From: Thermoleophilaceae bacterium | GTDB lineage: Bacteria > Actinomycetota > Thermoleophilia > Solirubrobacterales > JACPNS01 | DNA length: 64,000 bases | Assembly (NCBI GenBank): GCA_016462645.1 | Contig: JAEMSX010000008.1 | Coordinates: 1-64,000, forward strand | Direction: 5' to 3' | Part shown: positions 52,411 to 61,168 of the stretch, one piece after another | How the letters are laid out: each line of letters opens with the position of its first letter | Position numbering within the stretch: the first letter of the stretch is position 1 | Program-made: the position numbers and the translations under genes | The notes under the pieces: generated by a model | The model's input: only the letters and a program-made list of their open reading frames with translations | The model's database searches: none | Told to the model about the DNA's origin: nothing

Positions 52411-53377
52411 TCGCGGGCACATCGAACTGGACCGTCAAGTGGGCTCGATCATCATCGGCGAGCGGCACCGCCGCGACCCCGGCGACCTGACACCCCTGAT
52501 GGACTCGTTGAAGCGCGTAGGGCTGCTTCAGCCCGTCACCATCACCCCCGACGGCTACCTGATCTGCGGCTACCGACGTCTGGAGGCTGCCAAACGGCTC
52601 GGGTGGCGCACCTTGCGTGTGTGGGTGAGGTCAGGGATCAGCGACGAGTTGACTCGGCTGCTCGCCGAACGCGACGAGAACACGACCCACAAGCCGCTTG
52701 CGCCCGTCGAGGCGGCGAAGCTCTATGACGAGCTGCGGGTGCTTGTCGATGAAGACGCGGACCGTCGGAAGAAGGCGACCCAGTTCGGGGCCGAAAGCCG
52801 CAACCCCACAGCTCAGCCCGGTCCCGCTGAATCAGCGGGACCGAAGACTGGCCCGCTGGGGGACGCTCGGAGACGCGCCGCTGAGATGGTCACAGGCAAG
52901 GCGTCATACGCACGCCTGGAGCAGATCCTGGAGATGGAGCGCATTGCGGCCAACAAGACCCTCTCCCCCGAACTGCGGAAGGTTGCCGAGACCGAGCTTG
53001 AGGCGATCCGCAACGGCGGAGCCGTCGACCCGGGCTACCAGCGTGTGAAGGCGGCGCATCGCGTCGCCGAGTTGATGAAGCCCGCCGACGAAGACACTGA
53101 CATCGACAAGCTCACCGACGAGGCCCTCAAGAGAGCCAAGGAGGACCGCGCTCGTCGAATCAAGGAGAACCGGGCCAAGCGCGAGGCCGCTGCCGCCAAC
53201 ACCAAGCGCTCGACCCGGTCGTTCGTGCTGAAGTGGACTGAGCTCGACGGCTGGTCGAAGAAGTACGACGTCGAGCAGATCGCCCGCGAGATCAAGGCCG
53301 ACGATTGGGCGCTGTTCCTCCGCGTCATCGACGAGACCAAGGCGTTCGCCGAGGCCATCAGCCTCGCCCGGGAGTAG
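52394..53377 (+). CDS. ParB-like partition/DNA-binding protein
   Basis: A 327-residue protein from the ATG at 52394, with AAGG six bases upstream; a second ATG at 52403 is possible. The N-terminal ParB/Srx fold is clear: RDPGDLTPLMDSLKRVGLLQ, PVTITPDGYLICGYRRLEAA and LLAERDENTTHKPLAP, which carries the NTP-binding and box III residues. A helical centre and a Lys/Arg-rich coiled coil (EDRARRIKENRAKREAAAAN) follow. No ParA is in the window. It could bind the dispersed motif, but that is a guess. Confidence 0.87.
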   Translation: MTAMSDRGHIELDRQVGSIIIGERHRRDPGDLTPLMDSLKRVGLLQPVTITPDGYLICGYRRLEAAKRLGWRTLRVWVRSGISDELTRLLAERDENTTHKPLAPVEAAKLYDELRVLVDEDADRRKKATQFGAESRNPTAQPGPAESAGPKTGPLGDARRRAAEMVTGKASYARLEQILEMERIAANKTLSPELRKVAETELEAIRNGGAVDPGYQRVKAAHRVAELMKPADEDTDIDKLTDEALKRAKEDRARRIKENRAKREAAAANTKRSTRSFVLKWTELDGWSKKYDVEQIAREIKADDWALFLRVIDETKAFAEAISLARE

Positions 53378-53393
53378 TCGGAACACCTGAGTC

Positions 53394-54104
53394 ATGACCA
53401 CCCCGACTCAGAAGGCGACGCCGATGCTTTACTCGACCACTTCCGATGACCTCCGCCGACGTCGCCTCATCGTCGCCGGCATCGCGACCGCCCTGCTGCT
53501 GATGGCCTTCGTGACGTACGCCGTCCTGGTCCACCGCGGGCAGTCGTCGAGCACCTCCCCCGCCCAGACGACGGACGGCCGGGTTGCTCTGACGCCGGTC
53601 GAGCCGAAGCCCGTGGTCACCGAACTCCCAGCCATACGTGCGACCTCCGACCCCGAGACCTTCGCTCGGGAGGTGGCCGAGGCGATCTTCGCGTGGGACA
53701 CCGCCACGCTGGTCACTCGTACAGATCACGTCGAGCAGCTCGTGAGCGTTGCGGACCCGACCGGCGAGTCGACACCCGGCCTCGTCTCCGACCTCGACAA
53801 CTACCTGCCGACGCAGGATGCCTGGGTCGAGCTGGCGACGTACGAGACGCGGCAGTGGATCTCCGTCGACTCAGTGACCACGCCAAGCAAGTGGGCCGAC
53901 GCTCAAGCACAGGCGGGCGACGAACTGCTGCCGGGAACTACCGCCCTGACAATCCACGGAGTACGACACCGCACTGGTCTCTGGGAGGCCGAGCCGGTCG
54001 CATCCGAGCATGACGTGGCCTTCACCGTCTTCATCGTCTGCGGCCCGTCATACCGCGAGTGCCACGTGCTCCGCCTGTCGATGCTCGACAAGCCCCTGGA
54101 CTGA
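53394..54104 (+). CDS. Single-pass secreted protein, VirB8-like
   Basis: A 236-residue protein with a short cytoplasmic tail, one membrane helix (LIVAGIATALLLMAFVTYAV) and an exported domain of about 180 residues (FAREVAEAIFAWDTATLVTR). That size and layout match VirB8/TcpC-like conjugation channel proteins, though I see no diagnostic motif. It follows the ParB-like gene and precedes the M23 peptidase, as transfer genes do in actinobacterial elements. Confidence 0.65.
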   Translation: MTTPTQKATPMLYSTTSDDLRRRRLIVAGIATALLLMAFVTYAVLVHRGQSSSTSPAQTTDGRVALTPVEPKPVVTELPAIRATSDPETFAREVAEAIFAWDTATLVTRTDHVEQLVSVADPTGESTPGLVSDLDNYLPTQDAWVELATYETRQWISVDSVTTPSKWADAQAQAGDELLPGTTALTIHGVRHRTGLWEAEPVASEHDVAFTVFIVCGPSYRECHVLRLSMLDKPLD

Positions 54105-54107
54105 GCA

Positions 54108-55184
54108 ATGGGCAAGGTCACGGCCCTCGGGCTGGTCACGCTCCTCTTCGCGCCTGCCAGCCTGCTCCTTGGGCTTGGCGCACTGCTCAGTCCTGCGGCC
54201 CAGGCCCAATGCCTGCCGGGCACCTCGTCCGTCTCCACGGTCGAGGGAACCTTGCCGGAGACCGCCCAGGTTGCGTTCCCGCTCCCGGCCGGGACATGGG
54301 TGCGCACCAGCGGCTTCGGAATGCGCGTGCACCCGGTCACCGGCGAGTACAAGCTGCACACCGGAGTCGACCTCGCCGCACCCAGCGGCACGCACATTCT
54401 GGCGGCGGCCGACGGTCGCGTGGCATTCGCAGGCCCTGCCTCGGGCTATGGGCACCTGATCCTCATTGAGCACACGGTCGGTGGCAAGCGGGTCGCCACC
54501 GGCTACGCCCACATGTACGCCGACGGCATCCACGTCAGTTCCGGCGACACCGTGACGGCGGGGCAGTACATCGCCGACGTGGGGTCCGACGGCTACGCCA
54601 GCGGGCCGCACCTTCACTTCGAGGTCCGTCCCGGTGGCGCGGACGGTGCCCCCGTCGACCCGGAGCCGTGGCTCGCCTCTAACGGTGCGGCCAACCTGGA
54701 AGGCGGCGGAGCCGCGAGCGACGTGGGATGTGGCAACACCGGAGGCCCAGCGACGTCGTACACCGGCGACAACCCCGATCACCTCGTGGACGACCCGACG
54801 ACTGACGGTCAGATCACGGAGCGCACCGCGAGCGTGCTCGCCCAGGTCCAGAAGAACTTCCCCGATTCGCATTGGTCATGCTGGTCCGCACGCCCGGGAA
54901 GCAACTCAGAGCACCCGCTCGGCCGTGCCTGTGACGGCACGTTCGGCAACTCGATCGGCACCGCCGCGACAGGTCCCGCGCTCGACCTCGGCTGGAAGGT
55001 CTGCAACTGGCTGAAGGCCAGCGCGGAGACCCTCGGCGTGGAGTACCTCATCTGGCAGGGTCGCATCTGGTCAGTTGCGCGAGCCTCCGAGGGCTGGCGG
55101 CCGTACGACGGCGGAGGGATGCACGACCCCAACAGCGTGACCGGCGGCCACTACGATCACCTCCACTTCACGGTAGTGGGGTAG
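54108..55184 (+). CDS. Secreted M23 peptidoglycan endopeptidase
   Basis: A 358-residue protein with a signal peptide (LVTLLFAPASLLLGLGALLS). The M23 domain has the zinc ligands in GMRVHPVTGEYKLHTGVDLA and SGPHLHFEVRPGG. The C-terminal 130 residues (NFPDSHWSCWSARPGSNSEH) form a second, ARB-07466-type domain often fused to such peptidases. It opens the wall for the transfer machine. ATG three bases after the preceding stop. Confidence 0.88.
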   Translation: MGKVTALGLVTLLFAPASLLLGLGALLSPAAQAQCLPGTSSVSTVEGTLPETAQVAFPLPAGTWVRTSGFGMRVHPVTGEYKLHTGVDLAAPSGTHILAAADGRVAFAGPASGYGHLILIEHTVGGKRVATGYAHMYADGIHVSSGDTVTAGQYIADVGSDGYASGPHLHFEVRPGGADGAPVDPEPWLASNGAANLEGGGAASDVGCGNTGGPATSYTGDNPDHLVDDPTTDGQITERTASVLAQVQKNFPDSHWSCWSARPGSNSEHPLGRACDGTFGNSIGTAATGPALDLGWKVCNWLKASAETLGVEYLIWQGRIWSVARASEGWRPYDGGGMHDPNSVTGGHYDHLHFTVVG

Positions 55185-55221
55185 GGACCTCCCCGCTGCT
55201 CATCCGGGCCATACGACCCAG

Positions 55222-55264
55222 TCACGTCAAGATGTCGGACCCTTACGAGAAGATCTTGATGTGA
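55222..55264 (+). promoter_or_regulatory. Hairpin overlapping the GTPase start codon
   Basis: TCACGTCAAGAT (55222-55233) pairs with ATCTTGATGTGA (55253-55264). All 12 positions pair in RNA, one of them as a G-U, around a 19-base loop. The GTG start codon (55261-55263) lies in the stem and the purine-rich pre-start stretch in and near the loop. As RNA it would hide the start; as DNA it is an operator-like dyad. Function is inferred. Confidence 0.5.
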
Positions 55265-57378
55265 CCGAGCGCGCCGTGCCTTCCCGCCATCAGTGGCAGC
55301 CGTGGGCGCTCTCCTTGTTCTTCGGTGAGGAGCCAGAGCTCTCAGATCCCTGGCCAGGACTGATGGATGTCGTCGGGAAATTTGGAGCAGCAACTGCCGA
55401 GATTCGTGACGATGCACTAACGGACGCTGACGGACTCGGAACTCTTAGAGACGAGTTGCTGCCCGACGAAAGCGCGTCGAGTACGACGAGAGTAGATGTG
55501 CAAGACATCCACGCTCCGATGCGCGTTGTTCTTATGGGCCGAACGATGGCTGGCAAGTCATCCCTCCTGACAGCGATGACTGGCGCGCACTTCGACCGGA
55601 TCGGAGACGGAAGCCAACGGTTCTCTCGGGACGTCTTCGCCGCGGCCTCATCGGTGTCCGAACAAATCGAGGTGGTCGACACTCCTGGCGTGGGTGCACA
55701 CGGTGGTGCTGACGACACTGAAGAGGCTCTGAAAGCAGCTCTCGATGCTGATGTCATCGTTTGGGTCAACAGCAGCGACTCGATCCAGAAAGAGTCGGCG
55801 ACCGCCCTGAAACTACTCGGAGTGATCGGCAAGCCGATCATCGTTGCCCTGAACTGTCGGCAGTCACTCGAAGGCGTCGGGAGACTGAACCTTTTGAGGT
55901 TTCCCGACCGCGTCTTTGGGAGCAAGGATGGTCTTCTCGTCGAGATCAGGCGGCACATGGCTGACGCTGGAGTCGAGCCGCTGGAAGTCGTCTATGTGCA
56001 CGCTCTGGCTGCCGCGGAGGCGCTGGCCGATCCCGAGCTGCACGACGCGAGCCGCGTCGACCAGCTCACCGACGCACTCCTGCGGGAACATGCCAGCCAT
56101 AGTGAGAGTCGGCGAGCCCTTCGGCTCGTCGACGGCCAGCGTCAGCAGGCCGAAGGACTTGCGCTGTCACTCCAACGAGGGTCCTCCTCACTCCGCGTGC
56201 GGGCAGTGCGGGACCGCGGCATGACCGAGGACGTCCATGCGCGACTGAAGCGGCTCGTGCGTGCCACTGGCGAGGCCATGGCCGCAGATGTCGAAGCCGC
56301 AGTCGGACGTCGCCGTGACTGGCACCTCACCGTGACCGACTTCGGGAAGTCCGTCCAGTCCGACTGGAACAACGAGATTGCTGGCATGCAGGAGGAGCTG
56401 GCCAAGTCCCTTGAGTCACGGCTGATGAATCTGACGGCTGAGGTCCAGTCCACAATCGACGACATCGACTCGGAATGGACGAGCGTGGCGACCGACCAGT
56501 TCGCACTGCATGACCTCGCTGGGTTCGATGCAGTCTGGGGCAACCGCATAGCCAAAGCCGGGGTCGGCGTCGCCGGCTCGGTTCTGGGCTTCAGCGGAGG
56601 CGCATGGCTGGGAGCCCAGATCGGCGGAGCACTCGGCTTGGCTACGGGGCCGGGTGCAATCGTCACCGCAAGCCTTGGCTTTGTCGTGGGCGGCATCGCC
56701 GCACTGGCGGCGGGGCGAATCAAGAACCTCACCGACCATGTTTTTCTCGGGAAGGACGGTGTCCTCCGCAAGCGACGAGCCGAGGTCGCTAAGCAGGTCG
56801 GGCCGATCCTCGATGAGGTCAGGCAGGAGTATCAGACTGCCATCACCGCTCAACTGGACGAACTGCGGGAAGCCCTCGGCCAGGAGCGCCAGCGTAGTGA
56901 CCATCACTCAGCCTCACTCAACCGAATGTCGTCCCGTTGGGCGCACCACAGTGGGCGCCTCCACGCTTTGGTGCGCGAGCTGGACCTAGAGACCACCTCA
57001 GCACTGCTTCGGATTGGGCGGCGAGAACGTCTGGCCAGGTCGGTTAAGCGGGCTACGAGAGTGCCCGGCGTGTGCATCCTTGCCGAGTTCGAGGAAGTCG
57101 CGTTTTGGGAGTCATGGCTCTTCCCACCTGACCTTGGTGAGAGGCTCGCCGGAGGCAAGGCCCCGTTCACGGGCGGCGAAGCAGCGAACGCACTCTCGTA
57201 CGCACTCAGCCTGGTCGACGCGTCGGTGCGACTAATTCGAGCCAACGACGCCTCGGCGCTCCTCAACATCGAAGCCGACATTCCGTCAGCCATCACCGAG
57301 ACGTGGTCAGGTGGACTGGCAGCTCACGTGGGCAAGCGCATCCAGATCGAGACAACCAGAAGGACCAGCAACTCATGA
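55261..57378 (+). CDS. Dynamin-like GTPase, first of a pair
   Basis: A 705-residue large GTPase. G1 GRTMAGKSS (about 93-101) and G3 VVDTPGVG (about 138-145) are clear, but the expected NKxD is NCRQ. Helical stalk-like regions flank a Gly/Ala-rich membrane hairpin at about 430-485 (GVGVAGSVLGFSGGAWLGAQ, then VTASLGFVVGGIAALAAG). This is the plan of bacterial dynamin-like and YfjP-like GTPases. GTG start, hidden in a hairpin. The second GTPase overlaps its stop by four bases. Membrane remodelling, repair or phage defence are the options; it may be cargo within the transfer operon. Confidence 0.82.
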   Translation: MTERAVPSRHQWQPWALSLFFGEEPELSDPWPGLMDVVGKFGAATAEIRDDALTDADGLGTLRDELLPDESASSTTRVDVQDIHAPMRVVLMGRTMAGKSSLLTAMTGAHFDRIGDGSQRFSRDVFAAASSVSEQIEVVDTPGVGAHGGADDTEEALKAALDADVIVWVNSSDSIQKESATALKLLGVIGKPIIVALNCRQSLEGVGRLNLLRFPDRVFGSKDGLLVEIRRHMADAGVEPLEVVYVHALAAAEALADPELHDASRVDQLTDALLREHASHSESRRALRLVDGQRQQAEGLALSLQRGSSSLRVRAVRDRGMTEDVHARLKRLVRATGEAMAADVEAAVGRRRDWHLTVTDFGKSVQSDWNNEIAGMQEELAKSLESRLMNLTAEVQSTIDDIDSEWTSVATDQFALHDLAGFDAVWGNRIAKAGVGVAGSVLGFSGGAWLGAQIGGALGLATGPGAIVTASLGFVVGGIAALAAGRIKNLTDHVFLGKDGVLRKRRAEVAKQVGPILDEVRQEYQTAITAQLDELREALGQERQRSDHHSASLNRMSSRWAHHSGRLHALVRELDLETTSALLRIGRRERLARSVKRATRVPGVCILAEFEEVAFWESWLFPPDLGERLAGGKAPFTGGEAANALSYALSLVDASVRLIRANDASALLNIEADIPSAITETWSGGLAAHVGKRIQIETTRRTSNS

Positions 57379-59102
57379 CCGTCAACCTCTTCAAGGAGTC
57401 CTCAGCAGCGGCGAGAGCATTGGGTGAAGACCTTCGTGGCATCCTCACCGGCCTCGACCCGGCGGTGGCTCAGCCGCTCCTAGATCGGCTATCCGTTGAA
57501 GCCCACCCCACACCGCTCCTGGTCTTCACTGGGTATCACAGCAGCGGGAAGTCGACTCTCATCGAGGCGCTCACCGACAGAGCCTTCAACGTGCCCATCG
57601 GCTCCGGGGTCACCACCGACGAGGTCAAGCAGTACGACTGGGACGGTGACGTCCGCCTCGTCGACACCCCTGGCGTGCATGCCGGACGGCCACACCATGA
57701 CGAGCTCGCGGAACAGGGACTTCAGGCTGCGGACCTCGTCCTCTTTGCCGTTCCGGTCGAACTCTTCGACAACACTCTCGTCGCCCATCTGCGAGATGTC
57801 CTCGGACGCCTCGGCAAGTCGCGTCAGACGCTCATTGTGATCACCAAGGCTGGAACGATGGCTCCGCCAGCGCCTGACGTACGCGAACGTGCGATCAGGG
57901 AGGCACTCGGCCCGTTCGATCAGGTTCCCTGGGTCGAGTGCGACGCCCAGTACTACCTTGACGGTTTCGATCTGGCCGACTCCGCTCCCGCCGACTCGGC
58001 AGCCTTTATCGAGGCGTCCGGGCTGGCAAGGGTTGCCGATCTCATCAACAGCTTCGCAAGTCAGCAGGGCGAGCTGGGGCGGTTGAGTCAGCCTTTGCAG
58101 CTCTTGCTCGCCATCTCCCTCGAAGCCACGGCATCCCTCACAGACGACCCCAACGAGCAGGCCGCGCTCAAGGTTCTCGCGCGACAGCGATCTGCTCTGT
58201 CAAAGAAGCGAATCCACCTGGACGACTTGCTGACGGCGCGGTCAGCCCAGTTCCGCACGGACGCCGTGCGAGCAGCGACGCTATTCGCGGACAACATCGA
58301 GCGAGATGAACAAGGAGGAGCGCTGTCGGAGGCGATGCTTGAGGGACACACCGCAACCCTGAACGAGAGCCTCGGCACTGCACTCGACCGGTTCGAGGCC
58401 ACGGTGCGCCAGGTCCTTGAAGTCCAGTTCGATGACCTCGCCTCGGAGGTCCTTGAGATCGAAGCGTCTCCGTTCGGGCGTGTCGCGGTCCAACTCGGCG
58501 AAGTGGAGTCGGCCAGCTTTGATGGCCGCGAGGTCGCGGTCACGCGGCGCAGCGCCCAGGCCCTTTCGGCGCCGAGTTGGGCAGGTGACCTCACCAAGTA
58601 CCTCAAGCAGTTCAACAAGTTCTGGGGTGCGGGCGACGGTGTGAAGGCCGCCTCAGGCAGCAACGGTCACAAGGTTGTCCTGAAGGTCGGACACGCCTTC
58701 GGCAAGAAGTTCAAGCCTTGGGAAGCGGTCAAGGCAGCGGACAAGATTGGGAAGTTCGCCAAGGTTGGCGGGGTGGCCATCGCCGTCGGCCTCGAAGCCT
58801 ACGGAGTGTTTGCTGACGAGCGTGCAGCCGTGAAAGCTGAGCAGGCCCGCACCGAGCGCCGGCGCGGCATCACGCAAGAGATTCTGGCTCAGGCCGACGG
58901 CATCGTGGCAGATGCTCTCCGAACGATCGGAGACGACTTGGACGAGATCTTCAAGCCCGAGTTCAAGCGCATTGACGCGATGGCCCTTGAGATTCAAGGT
59001 GCCCGCTCAACACGGTCCGACCTCCGGGAGCGCTTGAGTTCCGTCCAGCAGCGAGCCGGCGCGGCTCTGGCGGTGCTGGCTAGGTCGCAGGACAGCAACT
59101 AG
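57375..59102 (+). CDS. Dynamin-like GTPase, second of a pair
   Basis: A 575-residue GTPase. G1 is GYHSSGKSTL (about 53-62), G2-like Thr lies in GSGVTTDEVK, G3 LVDTPGVHAG (about 95), and G4 ITKAG. Helical regions follow, with an alternately basic and hydrophobic segment at about 435-475 (LKVGHAFGKKFKPWEAVKAA, then GGVAIAVGLEAYGVF) that may touch membrane. The ATG overlaps the first GTPase stop (ATGA), so the two are made together. Paired bacterial dynamins often work as hetero-oligomers. The open frame from 57303 overlaps too far. Confidence 0.83.
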   Translation: MTVNLFKESSAAARALGEDLRGILTGLDPAVAQPLLDRLSVEAHPTPLLVFTGYHSSGKSTLIEALTDRAFNVPIGSGVTTDEVKQYDWDGDVRLVDTPGVHAGRPHHDELAEQGLQAADLVLFAVPVELFDNTLVAHLRDVLGRLGKSRQTLIVITKAGTMAPPAPDVRERAIREALGPFDQVPWVECDAQYYLDGFDLADSAPADSAAFIEASGLARVADLINSFASQQGELGRLSQPLQLLLAISLEATASLTDDPNEQAALKVLARQRSALSKKRIHLDDLLTARSAQFRTDAVRAATLFADNIERDEQGGALSEAMLEGHTATLNESLGTALDRFEATVRQVLEVQFDDLASEVLEIEASPFGRVAVQLGEVESASFDGREVAVTRRSAQALSAPSWAGDLTKYLKQFNKFWGAGDGVKAASGSNGHKVVLKVGHAFGKKFKPWEAVKAADKIGKFAKVGGVAIAVGLEAYGVFADERAAVKAEQARTERRRGITQEILAQADGIVADALRTIGDDLDEIFKPEFKRIDAMALEIQGARSTRSDLRERLSSVQQRAGAALAVLARSQDSN

Positions 59103-59147
59103 CCACTCAACGCCTCGTCAGGTGACGTACCGGCGCACCTCACGAGC

Positions 59148-59432
59148 ATGTTTACCTTCATCCTCCCGAGCGTCGGCCCAGACTTCGGTGCCGTCGGTGG
59201 CTCCAGCCAGCTCCGTGCCATCGTCGGCGCACTGCTGACATACGGCCTGGTCACAGCGGTCCTGATGGTCGTGATCTGCGCGGCGACATGGGCCATCGGC
59301 TCGGCGCAAGGGAGTTGGCAGACCGCGAGCAAGGCCAAGACAGGACTCATCGTCGCCATCGGCGGGGCGGTGCTCACCGGTGGCGCGCTCGCATGGACCA
59401 ACTGGCTCCTAGATGTCGGGGCGACGTTGTGA
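59148..59432 (+). CDS. DUF6112-like small membrane protein
   Basis: A 94-residue protein with two membrane helices (GLVTAVLMVVICAATWAIGS and AKTGLIVAIGGAVLTGGALA) joined by a short loop, after IVGALLTYG. It fits the DUF6112 group encoded before SCO6881/SCO6880-type genes. Two short helices and a small size suggest a VirB2-like channel or pilus subunit. The Shine-Dalgarno is weak. A paralogue lies 94 bases downstream. Confidence 0.75.
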   Translation: MFTFILPSVGPDFGAVGGSSQLRAIVGALLTYGLVTAVLMVVICAATWAIGSAQGSWQTASKAKTGLIVAIGGAVLTGGALAWTNWLLDVGATL

Positions 59433-59526
59433 GCCGCAAACGACACGCCCCAAGCCGCGGGCGACGCTGAGGGGAAGGCACCAGCACACCTGAGCGAGTG
59501 AACCGTCCACTCACTTTGGAGGAATC

Positions 59527-59841
59527 GTGATCTACCTCGGTCTACCCGCGATCGGGCCGCTGCTGCCGCAGGACATCACCATCGGGCCCAATTCCAACGG
59601 CCTTCCCGGCATCGGCCAGCTCAAGTCCATCGTCGGCGCGTCAATGACGGTCGGGTTGATTCTCGCCGTGCTCGCCCTGATCATCTCGGCGATCGTTTGG
59701 GCGCTTGGCGCGAACTCCTCAAACCCGCACCTCGCGGGACGCGGCAAGGTCGGCGTGCTCGTCGGTCTAGGGGCAGCGATCATCACCGGCGCCTCGGTCA
59801 CCCTCATCAACTTCTTCTGGAACGTCGGACAGTCGGTCTGA
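59527..59841 (+). CDS. DUF6112-like small membrane protein, paralogue
   Basis: A 104-residue, two-helix membrane protein (IVGASMTVGLILAVLALIIS and GKVGVLVGLGAAIITGASVT) similar in plan to the gene before it. GGAGG lies five bases before the GTG, a stronger signal than that of its paralogue, so it may be the more abundant product. Probably a VirB2-like subunit of the conjugation channel. Confidence 0.78.
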   Translation: MIYLGLPAIGPLLPQDITIGPNSNGLPGIGQLKSIVGASMTVGLILAVLALIISAIVWALGANSSNPHLAGRGKVGVLVGLGAAIITGASVTLINFFWNVGQSV

Positions 59842-59869
59842 CCGCCGCAAGTGTGAGGAGGACCCGACA

Positions 59870-61168
59870 ATGAGCGACGTCTGCGATGTACCCGTCATCT
59901 CATCCGTGTGCGACACCGCGGGCGACGCCGCCGGCGAGCTGGTCGCCGCACCCTTCGACTGGCTCGCGCAGGGCATGGGTCACGCGGCGGGTTGGATGTT
60001 CGAGGCGGTGTGGACGGCCTTCGACTCGACCACGATGGTCGACGTCACCAGTAGCCAGTTCACGAAGGTCTACAACATCCTGTTCGGGGTCGCCGTCTTC
60101 GTCATGCTCGGCTTCTTCATGCTTCAGGTCATCGGCGGCATGATCCGCCGAGAGCCAGCTGCCTTGTCGAGAGCCGCACTCGGGCTGGGGAAGTCGATCC
60201 TCGGATCATTCGTCTCGCTGGCCCTCCTCGCCACCGCGCTGGAGGTCACCGACCAACTCTGCATGGGGATCGTTAAGGCCGCCGGCTCGAACATGGAGCA
60301 GATGGGTGATCGCATCACCCTCCTGACCGCCGGGCTCGTCGGTATCAACGTCGCAGCACCTGGCGCCGGGGCGATCCTGACCATCTTCATCGCTGGCCTC
60401 GCTATCGGTGCGGCAGGCATCGTCTGGATCAGCCTTCTCGTCCGCAAGGCGCTGCTGCTCGTCGCGATCGTGTTCGCGCCAGTCGCGATGGCCGGGTCCA
60501 GTTGGGACCAGACCCGCGGCTGGGTCAGCAAGTGGGCCTCGTTCGTGATCGCACTGATCATCTCGAAGGTCGTCCTCGTCGTGATCTTCCTGCTCGCCAC
60601 GGCGCAGGTGTCTGCGCCGATTGACGGCGACATCCAGTCCGTGAGCGAGCCGATAGCAGGAGTCGTGCTGATGCTCATGGCCGGGTTCGCGCCTTACATG
60701 ACCTACAAGGCGATCAACTTCATGAGCTTCGACATGTACCACGCGATGTCATCCGAGCAGGAAGCCAAGTCGGCGCTCAACCGACCGATGCCGATTCCGT
60801 TGAATCATCGCCCTGGCGCTGGACCGAGCAAGGTGCTCGACGGCACTGGCTCCGGTGGCGGGTCCCCCGCATTTCCGGCACCCACGACAGGCTCCGGTCC
60901 ATCACCCGGCGGCGTGGCGGGCGCGTCCTCGGAAGGCGGAGCCGCTACCGCCGGTGGCGCGGCTGCGGGCGGAATCGCCGCCGGTGTTGTTGTGGCGAAG
61001 GAAGCCGCAACTGCCGGACGTCGCACAGGCAAGGCGATCGGTGGCGCCGCATCCGAGCAGGCCGACGCGGCACAGAGGACGCCGCCGTCTCCCTCAGGCG
61101 CACCGATGCCGACACACCTCACAGACTCCGTCCCGGTCCAGTCGAGCGGCCAAAGGAGAGGTGACTGA
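59870..61168 (+). CDS. SCO6881-type polytopic transfer protein (VirB6/TrbL-like)
   Basis: A 432-residue membrane protein. It opens MSDVCDVPVISSVCDTAGDA and has about six helices (YNILFGVAVFVMLGFFMLQV, TIFIAGLAIGAAGIVWISLL, WASFVIALIISKVVLVVIFL) with the family's ALLLVAIVFAPVAMAGSSWD segment. The C-terminal 130 residues are Gly/Ala/Pro-rich and cytoplasmic. VirB6/TrbL proteins form the inner part of the conjugation channel. AGGAGG lies before the ATG. The stop overlaps the next start. Confidence 0.85.
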   Translation: MSDVCDVPVISSVCDTAGDAAGELVAAPFDWLAQGMGHAAGWMFEAVWTAFDSTTMVDVTSSQFTKVYNILFGVAVFVMLGFFMLQVIGGMIRREPAALSRAALGLGKSILGSFVSLALLATALEVTDQLCMGIVKAAGSNMEQMGDRITLLTAGLVGINVAAPGAGAILTIFIAGLAIGAAGIVWISLLVRKALLLVAIVFAPVAMAGSSWDQTRGWVSKWASFVIALIISKVVLVVIFLLATAQVSAPIDGDIQSVSEPIAGVVLMLMAGFAPYMTYKAINFMSFDMYHAMSSEQEAKSALNRPMPIPLNHRPGAGPSKVLDGTGSGGGSPAFPAPTTGSGPSPGGVAGASSEGGAATAGGAAAGGIAAGVVVAKEAATAGRRTGKAIGGAASEQADAAQRTPPSPSGAPMPTHLTDSVPVQSSGQRRGD

